A model generated the notes under the pieces. It was not told the DNA's origin and did not search any database. It saw only the letters and a list, made by a program, of their open reading frames with translations. 40,620 bases of DNA, taken from Chromatiales bacterium. GTDB lineage: Bacteria > Pseudomonadota > Gammaproteobacteria > JAHELT01. The translations under genes were made by a program, and so were the position numbers. The DNA lies in contig JAHELT010000024.1 of assembly GCA_024644045.1 (NCBI GenBank), positions 1 to 40,620 on the forward strand. Direction: 5' to 3'. Shown in pieces: positions 1-7,974 of the stretch. The first letter of the stretch is position 1. Each line of letters opens with the position of its first letter.

Positions 1-149
1 AAGCGAAAAGTGTGATTTTCGCTTGCGTTTCGAAATCAACAACTTGAAAAGTCGTCGATTTCGTCGGCACGTCCCTGTGCCGAAGGGAACCTCAGCTTTG
101 CAGAGGTTCCCTAGTGGCCTGTATCACCCGATTCGGTAGTGATTGAGTG
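1..149 (-). repeat. Edge-truncated copy of a hairpin-rich repeat (inverted copy at 31232-31380)
   Basis: The reverse complement of these 149 bases matches 31232-31380. The 117 bases at 1-117 are identical between copies; the 32 bases at 118-149 carry four differences. The block contains three short stems: the AAGCGAAAA/TTTTCGCTT pair (1-24), a GTGCCGAA-type stem and a GGGAACCTC/GAGGTTCCC stem. The intact copy shows that this is most of an element with CCACTAGGGAA termini plus the end of a neighbouring element. The left terminus lies outside the window. The repeat ends 24 bp from the stop codon of the next gene. No coding potential is seen. Confidence 0.9.
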
Positions 150-173
150 TGCTGCACGGCACGCCGGGCCGGC

Positions 174-1163
174 TCAAATCGCCGGCAACGTTGCAATCCT
201 GACACGCTCGGCCCGATAGCCGAGTTCCTGCAAAGCGCGGCTGGTGGCCGCTGCCTGGTCCGGCGGCGGCACGGCGTACACGTCGCAGTCCGTGCTCCGC
301 GGCTCTCGCTGCAGCTGGGCCTGCAGCTGCGGCACGAACTGTCCCGCCTCACCGAGGATGGCGCTGTCGAACGTGAAGTCGTCCAGCGCGTCCTGCAACG
401 CGCGGCAGTAGTTCTGCAGATACGGGCCGTGCGCCTGCTCGACCAACCAGATCACGCGCAGCGGTGCACGCCAGTCCAGTGCAATCACGTGCTCCAGCAG
501 ACTGTACACCGGTGCAAAGCCGGTCTCGTACGCGATAAACAGCAGCGCCCGGTCGGTCTCCTCGCGCAGCACGAACTCGCCGAGCGGTCCGCGCATCTCG
601 CACGTCGCGCCGCTGCGTAAAGCACCGAACACCTGGTCGCTGAACGGATCGCCGTCGATCCGGCGTACATGAAACTGAGGCCGCAAGCCGTCGCACGGGC
701 AGTTCGCCAGCGCCAGGCGGCGGGTCGGGCCGTCTTCGAAACGCACCAGCACCTCCTGCCCGGCCAGAAACTGCAGCGTCTTCGAACGCGGCGTGCGCAG
801 ATGCGCGATCGCGTAGTCGGCGCCGATCAGCTCCAGCCGGCTGAGTTTCGCGGTGACCTGCTGCTCGGGAATGTCTGCTGCCGCCCCCAGCTCCGGCGCC
901 TCGAGCTGCACGTCGCCCAGCGCCGTAGTCGAACACATGAGCAGGCAGCCCTGGGCGCGTTCGGCGGCGGAGAAGCAGAAATCGTGAAACTGGATCTCCT
1001 CGACCTCGCCGCCGAGGAGCCGGGCCCGGCATTCGCCGCAGGTGCCGTTGCTGCAGCGGTAGCGCAGGTTCGCGCCGGCCCGCAACCCGGCTTCGAGAAT
1101 ACTTTCGCCCTGCCGGACCTCGAAGCGCCGGCCGCTGGGCTGCAACACCACTGTGTGGAACAT
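174..1163 (-). CDS. Ferredoxin-FAD/NAD(P) reductase (CDP-6-deoxyglucoseen reductase-like)
   Basis: A 329-residue two-part electron-transfer protein. Residues 1-90 are a plant-type [2Fe-2S] ferredoxin domain, with cluster ligands C37, C42, C45 and C77 (CSNGTCGEC followed about 32 residues later by the last Cys). Residues ~100-200 are the FAD-binding barrel, and ~205-329 the NAD(P)-binding half, where ETGFAPV stands for the usual GTGIAP. The flavin motif normally RxYS reads RLALAN, so the Ser contacting the flavin is replaced by Asn. Such proteins pass electrons from NAD(P)H through FAD to the iron-sulfur cluster and on to an oxygenase, dehydratase or other partner. No partner is adjacent, so the substrate is unknown. 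The gene follows the c-di-GMP protein gene by 67 bp on the same strand. The start is ATG and the length is normal for the family. Confidence 0.85.
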   Translation of the reverse strand: MFHTVVLQPSGRRFEVRQGESILEAGLRAGANLRYRCSNGTCGECRARLLGGEVEEIQFHDFCFSAAERAQGCLLMCSTTALGDVQLEAPELGAAADIPEQQVTAKLSRLELIGADYAIAHLRTPRSKTLQFLAGQEVLVRFEDGPTRRLALANCPCDGLRPQFHVRRIDGDPFSDQVFGALRSGATCEMRGPLGEFVLREETDRALLFIAYETGFAPVYSLLEHVIALDWRAPLRVIWLVEQAHGPYLQNYCRALQDALDDFTFDSAILGEAGQFVPQLQAQLQREPRSTDCDVYAVPPPDQAAATSRALQELGYRAERVRIATLPAI

Positions 1164-1230
1164 CTTACGCCGACCGATGCCCCGCGCCGGCCGTCGGGGA
1201 TCCCGGTACTGCGGCGGCGACGCCCGTCAT

Positions 1231-3432
1231 TCAGGCGGTGACCTCTTCGAGTTCCTGCGGCATGCCGAGCAGGAACCCTTGCCCGTAGTCGAAGCCCAGC
1301 CCGAGCACCACGGCGGCAACCGCGTCGCTGTCCACACCCTCGGCGACCAGCTTGTAGCCGGGCTCCTTCAAAAGGCCCACCAGCTTGGCCAGCAGTCTGC
1401 CGCGCGCGGTATCCTCGCACAGCGCGTGCACCAGCGAGATATCGAACTTGACGACGTCCACCGGCATGTCGGCCAGGTAGCGCAGCGACGAGTAGCCGTT
1501 GCCGAAGTCGTCCAGCGCGATCTGGAATCCTCGGGCGCGCAGGCGCGAGAGCTTCTGCGAGGCAAGCTGCAGCTGCGAGATCAGGGTCGTCTCGGTGATC
1601 TCCAGCAGCAGGCTGTGGCGATTCAGGTATGCCGTGAAGGGCTCGAGACGCTGCTCGAAATCCGGATCGACGACGCTCGCACCGGACACGTTGATCGACA
1701 GACCCCGACCCTCGGGGATGACACCGCGTTCCAGATCCTGGAGCAGCGTACCGAATATCGCGTTGTCCAGCTCGGCATTCAGATGCCGCGTATCGACCGA
1801 CAGAAAGAACTCGTCCGGGTCCACCAGGCGATCGTCCACCCGCAGGCGCACGAGTGCTTCGTAGTAGGAGAGTTCGCGGTCCGACAGCCGCCGCACCGGC
1901 TGGTAGTGCATGCAGATGTTCCGACCGTGGGCGATCGCCTCGTCGACCGCGCTGGCCGCGCGGCTCGACAGCGCCACGGCCGCGTTTTGCTCCATGTCCG
2001 GCGTGTACACCGCGAGCGGCGGCACGTCGGGGCGCTTGGCGCGGAACATGGCCACGTTCGCGCGCCGGTACAGACCTTTGAGATCCGTCGGCTCGCCGCT
2101 CATGCTGTGCGCGACGCCGATGCTGATGCGCACGGGCTCGCGCAACCCGAGGTGCGTGAAGCCGTGCTGCTGAATCGAGCCGAGGCACAGCTTGGCGATG
2201 TCGCTCGCCTGATCGCGCGCTACGTCGACGAAAATCACCGCGAACTCGTCGCTTGCGATACGGTAAAGACGATCGCCGCGTTGCAGGTTCTTGCGCACGG
2301 TCGCGGCGATACCCTTGAGCACCTCGTCGCCCACGTTGTGCCCGTAGGTGTCGTTGATCGCTTTGAAATGATTGCAGTCGACCAGAATCAGCGACACACC
2401 GGCCGGACTCTTGCGCGCCAGCTCGAGAATGTGTTTCCAGTCGTCTTCGAACGCGCGCCGGTTGAGACAATCGGTAAGCGGATCGTGATGCGCGAGCTTC
2501 CACAGCCGGCGGTTCTTGCGGTCCAGGCCGCGGTGCACCACCTCCAGGCGGCTCTGGTAGTCGTTGAAGGAACGCCGTACCTTGTCGAGCTCCCGAATGA
2601 CCAACGGTGCGCCGATGTTGCCGCCGTGTGATTTCTTGTCGTTAAGCTCGTCGATGTGATCCGACAGCTGGCGCAGCGGGCGCCCGACCAGCGCCGTGAT
2701 CCCGAAATAAGTGGCCAGCAGCATCACCACCAGGGCCGCGACGATATTGACGAACGCCACTTCCATGAGCGGCTGGAATTCCTCTACCTGCGGGTTGGCC
2801 TGAACCTGGAAGCGGATCTTGTTGGTGATGTCGCTGCTCGGCACGCGCGCCTGCTCCGGCAGCGTGGTCACGCGGCTGTCGAGCGCCGCATAGCGAAACC
2901 CGCCGGGTGGCACCAGCGCCTGCCCGAGGTCGGCGGCGAGCACCGCGACGCCCAGCAGTTCGTCGGGCGCGGCCGGATTGACGATGCTCTGGTGCAGCAG
3001 CAGGTAGTCGAGACCGTTCTCACGGACCAGCACGGGGCGCCGGTCGCGGCTGCGCAGCGCCGGCGTGAAGGGGATGTCGACGTCCGCGGCCAGCGCGTTG
3101 CCGGTCTGACTGTACAGCTCGACGCCCACGACGTAGTTCGGCAGCTTCAGCGTGGGCAGCCGTTCGGTGCGCCAGTAATCGTAGTACTCGGTGGTACCGA
3201 GCTGCTGGCGGGCCTCGTCCCATTCGGCGACGGTCTGCAGGTGCGCGCCCGCCTGCTTCAGGACGCGCGCCACCGATTGTGCGATTTCCGCCTGCGCCGC
3301 GACGGACTGCTGCTCGGCATTGCGGGTGTTGAGCGATTGCACCTGATAATAGGTATAGGCGCCCAGCGCGGCGAACAGCGCGACGCCCAGCGCCACGATC
3401 AGCATTATCAGGCCGGTCAGCGACAGGCGCAT
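1231..3432 (-). CDS. Membrane CHASE4-like/HAMP/GGDEF/EAL c-di-GMP protein, probable phosphodiesterase
   Basis: A 733-residue membrane signalling protein. TM1 is at 6-28, a periplasmic sensor at ~29-224 (the AEWDEA...YYDYW region resembles CHASE4), TM2 at ~226-247, a HAMP-like linker at ~248-300, GGDEF at ~312-470 and EAL at ~490-733. The GGDEF signature is ASDEF (393-397) and the upstream RxxD inhibitory site is absent (QRGD), so cyclase activity is doubtful. The EAL half looks intact: EAL at 525-527, a SINVSG Asn, the EITET Glu, DDFGNG, VKFD Lys, a VAEG Glu and YGQGF Gln. The likely role is hydrolysis of c-di-GMP in response to a periplasmic signal, with the GGDEF domain possibly acting as a GTP-binding regulator. 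It is closely spaced with same-strand genes on both sides. Confidence 0.93.
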   Translation of the reverse strand: MRLSLTGLIMLIVALGVALFAALGAYTYYQVQSLNTRNAEQQSVAAQAEIAQSVARVLKQAGAHLQTVAEWDEARQQLGTTEYYDYWRTERLPTLKLPNYVVGVELYSQTGNALAADVDIPFTPALRSRDRRPVLVRENGLDYLLLHQSIVNPAAPDELLGVAVLAADLGQALVPPGGFRYAALDSRVTTLPEQARVPSSDITNKIRFQVQANPQVEEFQPLMEVAFVNIVAALVVMLLATYFGITALVGRPLRQLSDHIDELNDKKSHGGNIGAPLVIRELDKVRRSFNDYQSRLEVVHRGLDRKNRRLWKLAHHDPLTDCLNRRAFEDDWKHILELARKSPAGVSLILVDCNHFKAINDTYGHNVGDEVLKGIAATVRKNLQRGDRLYRIASDEFAVIFVDVARDQASDIAKLCLGSIQQHGFTHLGLREPVRISIGVAHSMSGEPTDLKGLYRRANVAMFRAKRPDVPPLAVYTPDMEQNAAVALSSRAASAVDEAIAHGRNICMHYQPVRRLSDRELSYYEALVRLRVDDRLVDPDEFFLSVDTRHLNAELDNAIFGTLLQDLERGVIPEGRGLSINVSGASVVDPDFEQRLEPFTAYLNRHSLLLEITETTLISQLQLASQKLSRLRARGFQIALDDFGNGYSSLRYLADMPVDVVKFDISLVHALCEDTARGRLLAKLVGLLKEPGYKLVAEGVDSDAVAAVVLGLGFDYGQGFLLGMPQELEEVTA

Positions 3433-3470
3433 TCAGGCCACCGCCGTCATTCTGGCGTCCAGTGTCACGC

Positions 3471-4478
3471 TCAGCCCTCGATCATCAGTGATGCCACAAT
3501 CAGCTCCAACAGCGCACCCAGGTGCCGCGGGTCTCTGAAATCCACCGCATCGGGCACCAGCTGCACCAGCGCCCCGGCATCGCCGAGGCGCTGGCGCCAG
3601 GCGGCGTCCAGGCTCGTATCCCGGCCGCCAACGATAGCGCGCACCGCTATCGGGGCCGCGCTCAACGCATCGAGCATGCGCGCGGCGTCCCAGCTCGCGT
3701 AGCTGTAGATACTATCGGCCGGACCGACGAAGCGTTGACAGCTCAGTAACGGGCGCTGCACCAGCTCGCGCCTGCCCTGGGCGGCCGCAGTCCGCAGCGC
3801 CGCCAGGTCCCGGGCCTGCCCCGGCATTCGCGGGCTGATCATGATCACCGCCTGCAGCGCCGGCGACAGCAGCCGTTGCGCCAGCGCCAGGGCCTGCCAG
3901 CCCCCGAAACGCTGGCCGACCAGCACGATGCGGGTACGGCCCTTGCCGAGCAGCCACTCGACCCAGCGCCGAAGCTCGGCGATATCCTGCTCGAAAACGT
4001 GGAGATGCACCGCCTCGCACGGGAGCGGCGCGCGCCGGCCGAGCACGCCCAGGGACAGCGTCGGCACCAGCAGGGCAACGCCGTCGCGAGCCAGCCGCCG
4101 GGCCAGGGTATCGGTCAGCGTGCCCTCGGCGGTGGCCAGAAAATCGTGCACCAGCATTACGGCCGGGCGATCGCCGCGCCCGGGGTAGTAGCGCGCTTCG
4201 GCGTGCTGGCCGGCACCCAGTTTGAGGTGCACGGTCTGCGCGGCCGATCCGCCGGCGCTGCTCAGGCAGCCCAGCACGAGCAGCGCGAACGCTGCGCACT
4301 GGCGTTTCGCGGTGCGCCCTCGTGGGAAGTGAACGGGCGTAACGGCGACCTCCTGTGTCCAGGGCCTGCGTCCGGGCGGATCGTTCCATACAGCCTTGTG
4401 AACATTACCTGGGTCGCTTCTCGGGGGAAAGTGAACCGGGCAACGCGTGACCCCTATTCTGCTGCCGCCGGTGTGCAT
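3471..4478 (-). CDS. Exported alpha/beta hydrolase-fold protein (DUF3530-like), nucleophile Ser missing
   Basis: The recognisable part begins with a hydrophobic export signal (AFALLVLGC, then an Ala-rich stretch ending SAAQ), which may be lipidated at the LGC Cys. An alpha/beta hydrolase core follows: MLVHDF (oxyanion strand), VGQRFGG at the nucleophile elbow, and VRAIVGGRDTSL where the acid would be. The elbow is normally GxSxG; here an Arg replaces the Ser, so it may be a non-catalytic binding protein. The start is unresolved. ATG 4478 is the only ATG/GTG/TTG in frame before the signal, but it puts ~55 extra residues ahead of it, and that extension contains two copies of PVHFP encoded by an imperfect direct repeat. 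A lost start or a nearby frameshift is possible. The gene sits between the flavoprotein gene and the GGDEF/EAL gene on the same strand. Confidence 0.65.
   Translation of the reverse strand: MHTGGSRIGVTRCPVHFPPRSDPGNVHKAVWNDPPGRRPWTQEVAVTPVHFPRGRTAKRQCAAFALLVLGCLSSAGGSAAQTVHLKLGAGQHAEARYYPGRGDRPAVMLVHDFLATAEGTLTDTLARRLARDGVALLVPTLSLGVLGRRAPLPCEAVHLHVFEQDIAELRRWVEWLLGKGRTRIVLVGQRFGGWQALALAQRLLSPALQAVIMISPRMPGQARDLAALRTAAAQGRRELVQRPLLSCQRFVGPADSIYSYASWDAARMLDALSAAPIAVRAIVGGRDTSLDAAWRQRLGDAGALVQLVPDAVDFRDPRHLGALLELIVASLMIEG
4319..4445. repeat. Imperfect 26-bp direct repeat, 101 bp apart
   Basis: 4319-4344 (core GTGAACGGGCGTAACG) and 4420-4445 (core GTGAACCGGGCAACG) are similar 26-mers differing by a few substitutions and a small shift. 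They lie just upstream of, or inside, the uncertain N-terminus of the hydrolase-like gene. They could be binding sites in its promoter if the true start is downstream, or simply a duplicated coding segment. Confidence 0.5.
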
Positions 4479-4486
4479 TTCACGGG

Positions 4487-5887
4487 TCAGATCGCCGCGA
4501 ACTCTACCAGTCCGGACGGCTGCAGATCGAGCTTTGGCAGCAGATTGTGCAGCGCCGACTGCAGCGCTTCCTCGATGACCGGGTGGTAGTACGGCATGCG
4601 CAGCAGCGCGGGCGCGGTCATTTCCTGCTGCACCGCCCAGGCTAGCAGATGCGCGAGGTTCTCGCACTTCGGACCGCACAGCTGCGCGCCGAGGATACGG
4701 CCGTCGCCCGCCGCGGCGTAGATCCGCAGCAGGCCGCGGTTCTTTCCCATCAGCAGCGCACGGCCGAGCGGGCCGAACTGCATTTCGCCGGTCACCACGG
4801 CGTCCGGCAGCTCGGCAGGCGGCGGCCCGACGCTCGCCAGGTTCGGATCGCTGAACGTGATGTGCAGCGGCACACGGCGGCGGAAGCGGGTGACCGTCGA
4901 ATGCGCCGCGTTGTACCCTGCTATGCGGCCTTCATCGGCCGCCTCGTGCAGGACCGCGCGTGCCCCGCTGGCGTCGCCGGCGATGAACACAGGCAGGTCG
5001 CCGACCTGCATGCTCGCCGGATCGTGCAACGGCACACCGGAAGCGTCCAGCGCGATCCCAAGCTCCTCCAGACCCAGAGACGCGACGTTCGACACCCGCC
5101 CCATGCTGACGAGCACCTGGTCGACCTCGGCGGCCCGCTCACCGGCGATCACGCGCAGGCCGCGCGGGGCGGCCTCCAGACGCGCCTCGCTGCCGAGGTG
5201 CAGCGTGAAGTCCTTACCGATCGTCTGCGCGGCAACGTCGCTCACCGTCTGATCCTGAACACCGCCGATCGTCGTCAGGCGATCGAAACCGGTCGCCTCG
5301 ACGCCCAGGCGCGCGAACGCCTGGCCGAGCTCCAGGCCGACGGCGCCGAGCCCCACGACGCCCAGCCGCCGCGGCAGCGTTTCCAGCTCGAACACACCGT
5401 CGGTGGTCAGCAGCTGCGCCTCGAACGGCGCCCACTCGGGCGGCACGTACGGCCGCGAGCCGACGGCGATCACCACGCGCTGCGCTTCGATGCGCGCGTC
5501 GCCGGCCAGCAGCGTGCCGGGAGCCTCGAAGCGCGCGGGCGCGGCGATGAAATCCTCGCCCAGCTCATCGGTGCTGCCGGCCAGCACGCGGTCCACGAAA
5601 ATGTCGCGCAGATCCCGTACGTGCTCGAGCGCCGCCTCGTCCGCCACGCTCAGGTGCTCCGCCCCTTCGATTCCCATGCGCGCAAAGGCGCTGCGGCGCG
5701 CGAAGTCGTCAGCAGTCTGCAGCAGCGCCTTGGAGGGCATACAGCCCACGCGCGCGCAGGTGGTGCCGAGCTCGCCGCCGTCGATTAGCACGAAGGAGCG
5801 CCGCGCCCGCCGCACCTGCGCCAGCGCCGCCAGCCCGGCGGTGCCCGCACCGACTATCGCCACATCCACTTTTCGCTGCATGGCCAT
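4487..5887 (-). CDS. Dihydrolipoamide dehydrogenase-like pyridine nucleotide-disulfide oxidoreductase
   Basis: A 466-residue class I flavoprotein disulfide reductase. The N-terminal FAD motif is VAIVGAGTAG (near residue 10), the redox-active disulfide is GTTCARVGCMPSK (C-x4-C), the NAD(P) motif is GVVGLGAVGLELG (~175-190), the second FAD contact is FIAGDAS, and the C-terminal dimerisation domain ends with the catalytic HPVIEE His-Glu pair. It should use NAD(H) or NADP(H) to reduce or oxidise a disulfide such as lipoamide. No 2-oxoacid dehydrogenase subunits are adjacent, so it is probably a stand-alone paralogue rather than the pyruvate dehydrogenase E3. It is first in a minus-strand series, and its stop is 8 bp from the only in-frame ATG of the next gene. 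Start ATG 5887; ATG 5881 is also possible. Confidence 0.85.
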   Translation of the reverse strand: MAMQRKVDVAIVGAGTAGLAALAQVRRARRSFVLIDGGELGTTCARVGCMPSKALLQTADDFARRSAFARMGIEGAEHLSVADEAALEHVRDLRDIFVDRVLAGSTDELGEDFIAAPARFEAPGTLLAGDARIEAQRVVIAVGSRPYVPPEWAPFEAQLLTTDGVFELETLPRRLGVVGLGAVGLELGQAFARLGVEATGFDRLTTIGGVQDQTVSDVAAQTIGKDFTLHLGSEARLEAAPRGLRVIAGERAAEVDQVLVSMGRVSNVASLGLEELGIALDASGVPLHDPASMQVGDLPVFIAGDASGARAVLHEAADEGRIAGYNAAHSTVTRFRRRVPLHITFSDPNLASVGPPPAELPDAVVTGEMQFGPLGRALLMGKNRGLLRIYAAAGDGRILGAQLCGPKCENLAHLLAWAVQQEMTAPALLRMPYYHPVIEEALQSALHNLLPKLDLQPSGLVEFAAI

Positions 5888-6004
5888 GCTGCTCGCGCGT
5901 GTGCAAATGCCTCAGTATGCCAGCTCCCGCCCCGGACCGGCGCGCAGACTCCGCACCCGGGCCCGCGCTGCGGGGCCCACCGCAGACGGGGCGCGCGCGC
6001 CTGT

Positions 6005-6019
6005 GCAGTGCGGCACTGC
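6005..6019. promoter_or_regulatory. Palindrome GCAGTGC-G-GCACTGC upstream of phaR, candidate operator
   Basis: A perfect 7-1-7 inverted repeat in the 291-bp divergent gap between the flavoprotein gene and phaR, 160 bp before the phaR start. PhaR-family regulators are known to repress their own genes and to bind TGC/GCA-rich palindromes, so an autoregulatory site is a reasonable guess. It is well upstream of the likely promoter and could instead serve the divergent gene. The rest of the gap is GC-rich with no other convincing signal. Confidence 0.35.
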
Positions 6020-6120
6020 GCACCGGCCACAGCGCCTGAACGCGTTTGTGCACTACCGCACAGACGCCATCCGGCGTTCGCGCGGAACCGGCGCACACCG
6101 CCCCGTGCTGGGATTCGCCG

Positions 6121-6149
6121 TATGTTGCGCCTGCGAAACGGAGTACAAT
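6121..6149 (+). promoter_or_regulatory. Possible phaR promoter (-10 TACAAT)
   Basis: TACAAT at 6144-6149 is a good sigma-70 -10 box about 30 nt before the phaR GTG start. The -35 region is weak: TATGTT gives a 17-bp spacer but matches poorly, and TTGCGC gives only 13 bp. Confidence 0.3.
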
Positions 6150-6178
6150 CGAGGGGATATTGCAGCTGCGAGACCCCT

Positions 6179-6616
6179 GTGCGCGTAATCAAGAAGTACC
6201 CGAACCGCCGTCTGTACGACACCTCCCAGAGTTCCTACGTGACCCTGGAAGACGTCCGCGAGCTGGTGCTGCAGGACGAGGAATTCCAGGTGATCGAGTC
6301 ACGCAGCAAGGAAGACATCACGCGCAGTGTGCTGCTGCAGATCATCAGCGAGCAGGAGGCGCACGACGGGGCGCCGCTGTTCACCAATCAGGTGCTGCAG
6401 CAGCTGATCCGGTTCTACGGGGACAGCCTGCAGGGGCTGATGGGCGAGTACCTCGAGAAAAGCGTTGCCATGTTCATGCAGCAGCAGGAGACGCTGCGCA
6501 AGCAGGTGCAGTCGGTGATGGATACGAATCCGTTCAGCGTGATGTCGAAGATCGCGGAGCAGAATCTGTCGATGTGGCAGACGTTCGCCGACAAGCGCGA
6601 CAAAGACTCGGAATAG
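6179..6616 (+). CDS. phaR: Polyhydroxyalkanoate synthesis repressor PhaR
   Basis: A 145-residue DNA-binding regulator of PHA granule genes. The protein opens with the family's DNA-binding signature, IKKYPNRRLYDTSQSSYVTL, then a helical PHB/PHA accumulation domain (EEFQVIESRSKEDITRSVLLQII) and an amphipathic C-terminal helix rich in Gln. The start chosen is GTG 6179 because the conserved domain begins two residues later and no ATG is near. Known PhaR proteins repress phasin genes and their own gene and are titrated off DNA by nascent PHA granules. The gene is convergent with phaE-phaC, so regulator and synthase lie together but are transcribed towards each other, with an inverted-repeat element between their ends. 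Confidence 0.9.
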   Translation: MRVIKKYPNRRLYDTSQSSYVTLEDVRELVLQDEEFQVIESRSKEDITRSVLLQIISEQEAHDGAPLFTNQVLQQLIRFYGDSLQGLMGEYLEKSVAMFMQQQETLRKQVQSVMDTNPFSVMSKIAEQNLSMWQTFADKRDKDSE

Positions 6617-6640
6617 TCCGTCTCACCCCTCGGCCGCTTA

Positions 6641-6904
6641 GGGCCTGTTAACGCTATGCGAATGCCAATCGTTGGCTCTCCAATGAGGCCAGGCAAGGCG
6701 CGCAGGGTGCAGTTTGGTCATCCAAACAAGGCCTGCGCAACGCCGCATGGCCTCATTGGAGAGTCAACCCGTAGGGACGGGGCCGTTTTTCCCATGGCGT
6801 CGTTGCACTTCGCTTAGGTACGGGGAATACAGCGCACTCAGTGCGCCTTGCCCTGAGAAAAAACGGCCGCCGGCGATGGGTATTCGCATAGCGTTAACAG
6901 GCCC
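6641..6904. mobile_element. 264-bp transposase-less inverted-repeat element (MITE-like) with 23-bp termini and TA duplication
   Basis: 6641-6663 and 6882-6904 are perfect 23-bp inverted repeats beginning GGGCCTGTTAACGCTATGC. TA flanks both sides (6639-6640 and 6905-6906). Removing the element plus one TA restores a palindromic GCTTAAGC target. Inside are two nested modules: one bounded by TCTCCAATGAGGCC/GGCCTCATTGGAGA arms (6678-6770), the other by GGCCGTTTTT/AAAAACGGCC arms (~6780-6868). There is no reading frame of note. A TA duplication fits a Tc1/mariner-IS630-like or IS5-like parent; the family cannot be named from here. The element fills the space between phaR and phaC and would form a large hairpin in RNA from either gene. 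Confidence 0.85.
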
Positions 6905-7926
6905 TAAGCCGCCAGCCAGTCCGCAACCCGACGCGGCACCTGCGTGGTCGCGCCGCGGCTCACGTACAATCCTATGTGGCCGGCATCGACCGCGAACTCG
7001 GCGTAGGGCGCGGCCCGCAGCACGGTGCCGAGCGCACGCGCCGCAGCCGGCGGCACGATGTGGTCCCGCAGTGCATAGACGTTGAAAACCGGCTGGCGGA
7101 TAGCGGCGACGTCGACCGCCTTGCCGTCAAGCCTCAGCCCGCCCGCCAGCAGACGGTTCTCGTGAAAGAACAGCTGCACGAACTCGCGAAACGCCGTTGC
7201 GGCCAGCGACGGCGCGTCGTGAATCCAGTGCTCCATGCGTAGAAACACCTCCAGCCGTTCGTCCGCGATCTCGCCCAGCGCCGCGTCCAGGAACTTCTTG
7301 CTCACCAGCGAGTAGGGCTTCAGCGCGAGGAACGCGCGCGTGACCAGCGGCCCGGGGATGTTGCCGAGCACCTCTGTCATCAGCGCCACATCGACGTGCG
7401 CCAGCAGGTTGCTCAACGCATTGTCGGGCGTATGAAAATCGACCGGCGTGACCATGGTGACGAGACGCCGCACGCTCGCTGCGTGCAGGGCCGTATAGCA
7501 CAGCGCGAGCACGCCGCCCTGGCAGACGCCCAGTATGTCGAGCTGCGTGGCCGCGCTGCTTTCCAGGAGGCGGCGCACGCAGTCCGCCAGGTAGGTCTGA
7601 ACGTACGTGGCAAGCGAGACGTCGAGCTGCGGCTCGGGGTCGTCCCATTCGATGAGATGGACGTTCACGCCGCGCGCAAGCAGGCCACCGATGAGGGTAC
7701 GCTCGGCGCTCAGGTCGAGCACCTGCGGGCGGTTGACCAGCGCAAACACAATCAGCAACGGGGGCCCGTCGACGTTGCCGTAGCGGTACAGCCGCCAGCC
7801 GGTGTCGCGCGCCACTTCCCGCCGCGGGGTGGCGCCGGGGGTGCGCACCGCATGTGCGCGGGCGCGCTGCGCCAGCTGCGCATAGCGCCGTTGCCAGTTC
7901 TCGAGCTCGGCAATCCAATCCTGCAC
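6904..7926 (-). CDS. phaC: Class III poly(R)-hydroxyalkanoate synthase catalytic subunit PhaC
   Basis: A 340-residue granule-forming PHA polymerase, joining (R)-3-hydroxyacyl-CoA units with release of CoA. The lipase-like box is GVCQGG with catalytic C135; D288 (RDHIVPP) and H317 (GHIGLY) complete the triad. The 153- and 29-residue spacings equal those of the Chromatium-type class III enzyme. The start is GTG 7926. phaE lies 48 bp upstream on the same strand, as expected for the two-subunit enzyme. The stop codon TAG is composite: TA is the target duplication and G is the first base of the neighbouring inverted-repeat element. Before insertion the codon would have been TAA, so the protein was not shortened. 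Confidence 0.92.
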   Translation of the reverse strand: MQDWIAELENWQRRYAQLAQRARAHAVRTPGATPRREVARDTGWRLYRYGNVDGPPLLIVFALVNRPQVLDLSAERTLIGGLLARGVNVHLIEWDDPEPQLDVSLATYVQTYLADCVRRLLESSAATQLDILGVCQGGVLALCYTALHAASVRRLVTMVTPVDFHTPDNALSNLLAHVDVALMTEVLGNIPGPLVTRAFLALKPYSLVSKKFLDAALGEIADERLEVFLRMEHWIHDAPSLAATAFREFVQLFFHENRLLAGGLRLDGKAVDVAAIRQPVFNVYALRDHIVPPAAARALGTVLRAAPYAEFAVDAGHIGLYVSRGATTQVPRRVADWLAA

Positions 7927-7974
7927 CGGAGCGTTACCGGGTCGCGGGAAACGTCTGGCCAGCGCGGCGCCCGG

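Noticed and set aside
4313-4389. Alternative ATG at 4389 in another frame as hydrolase start via frameshift
   Set aside because: It would need a frameshift that cannot be shown from sequence alone; noted only as a possible explanation of the missing start.
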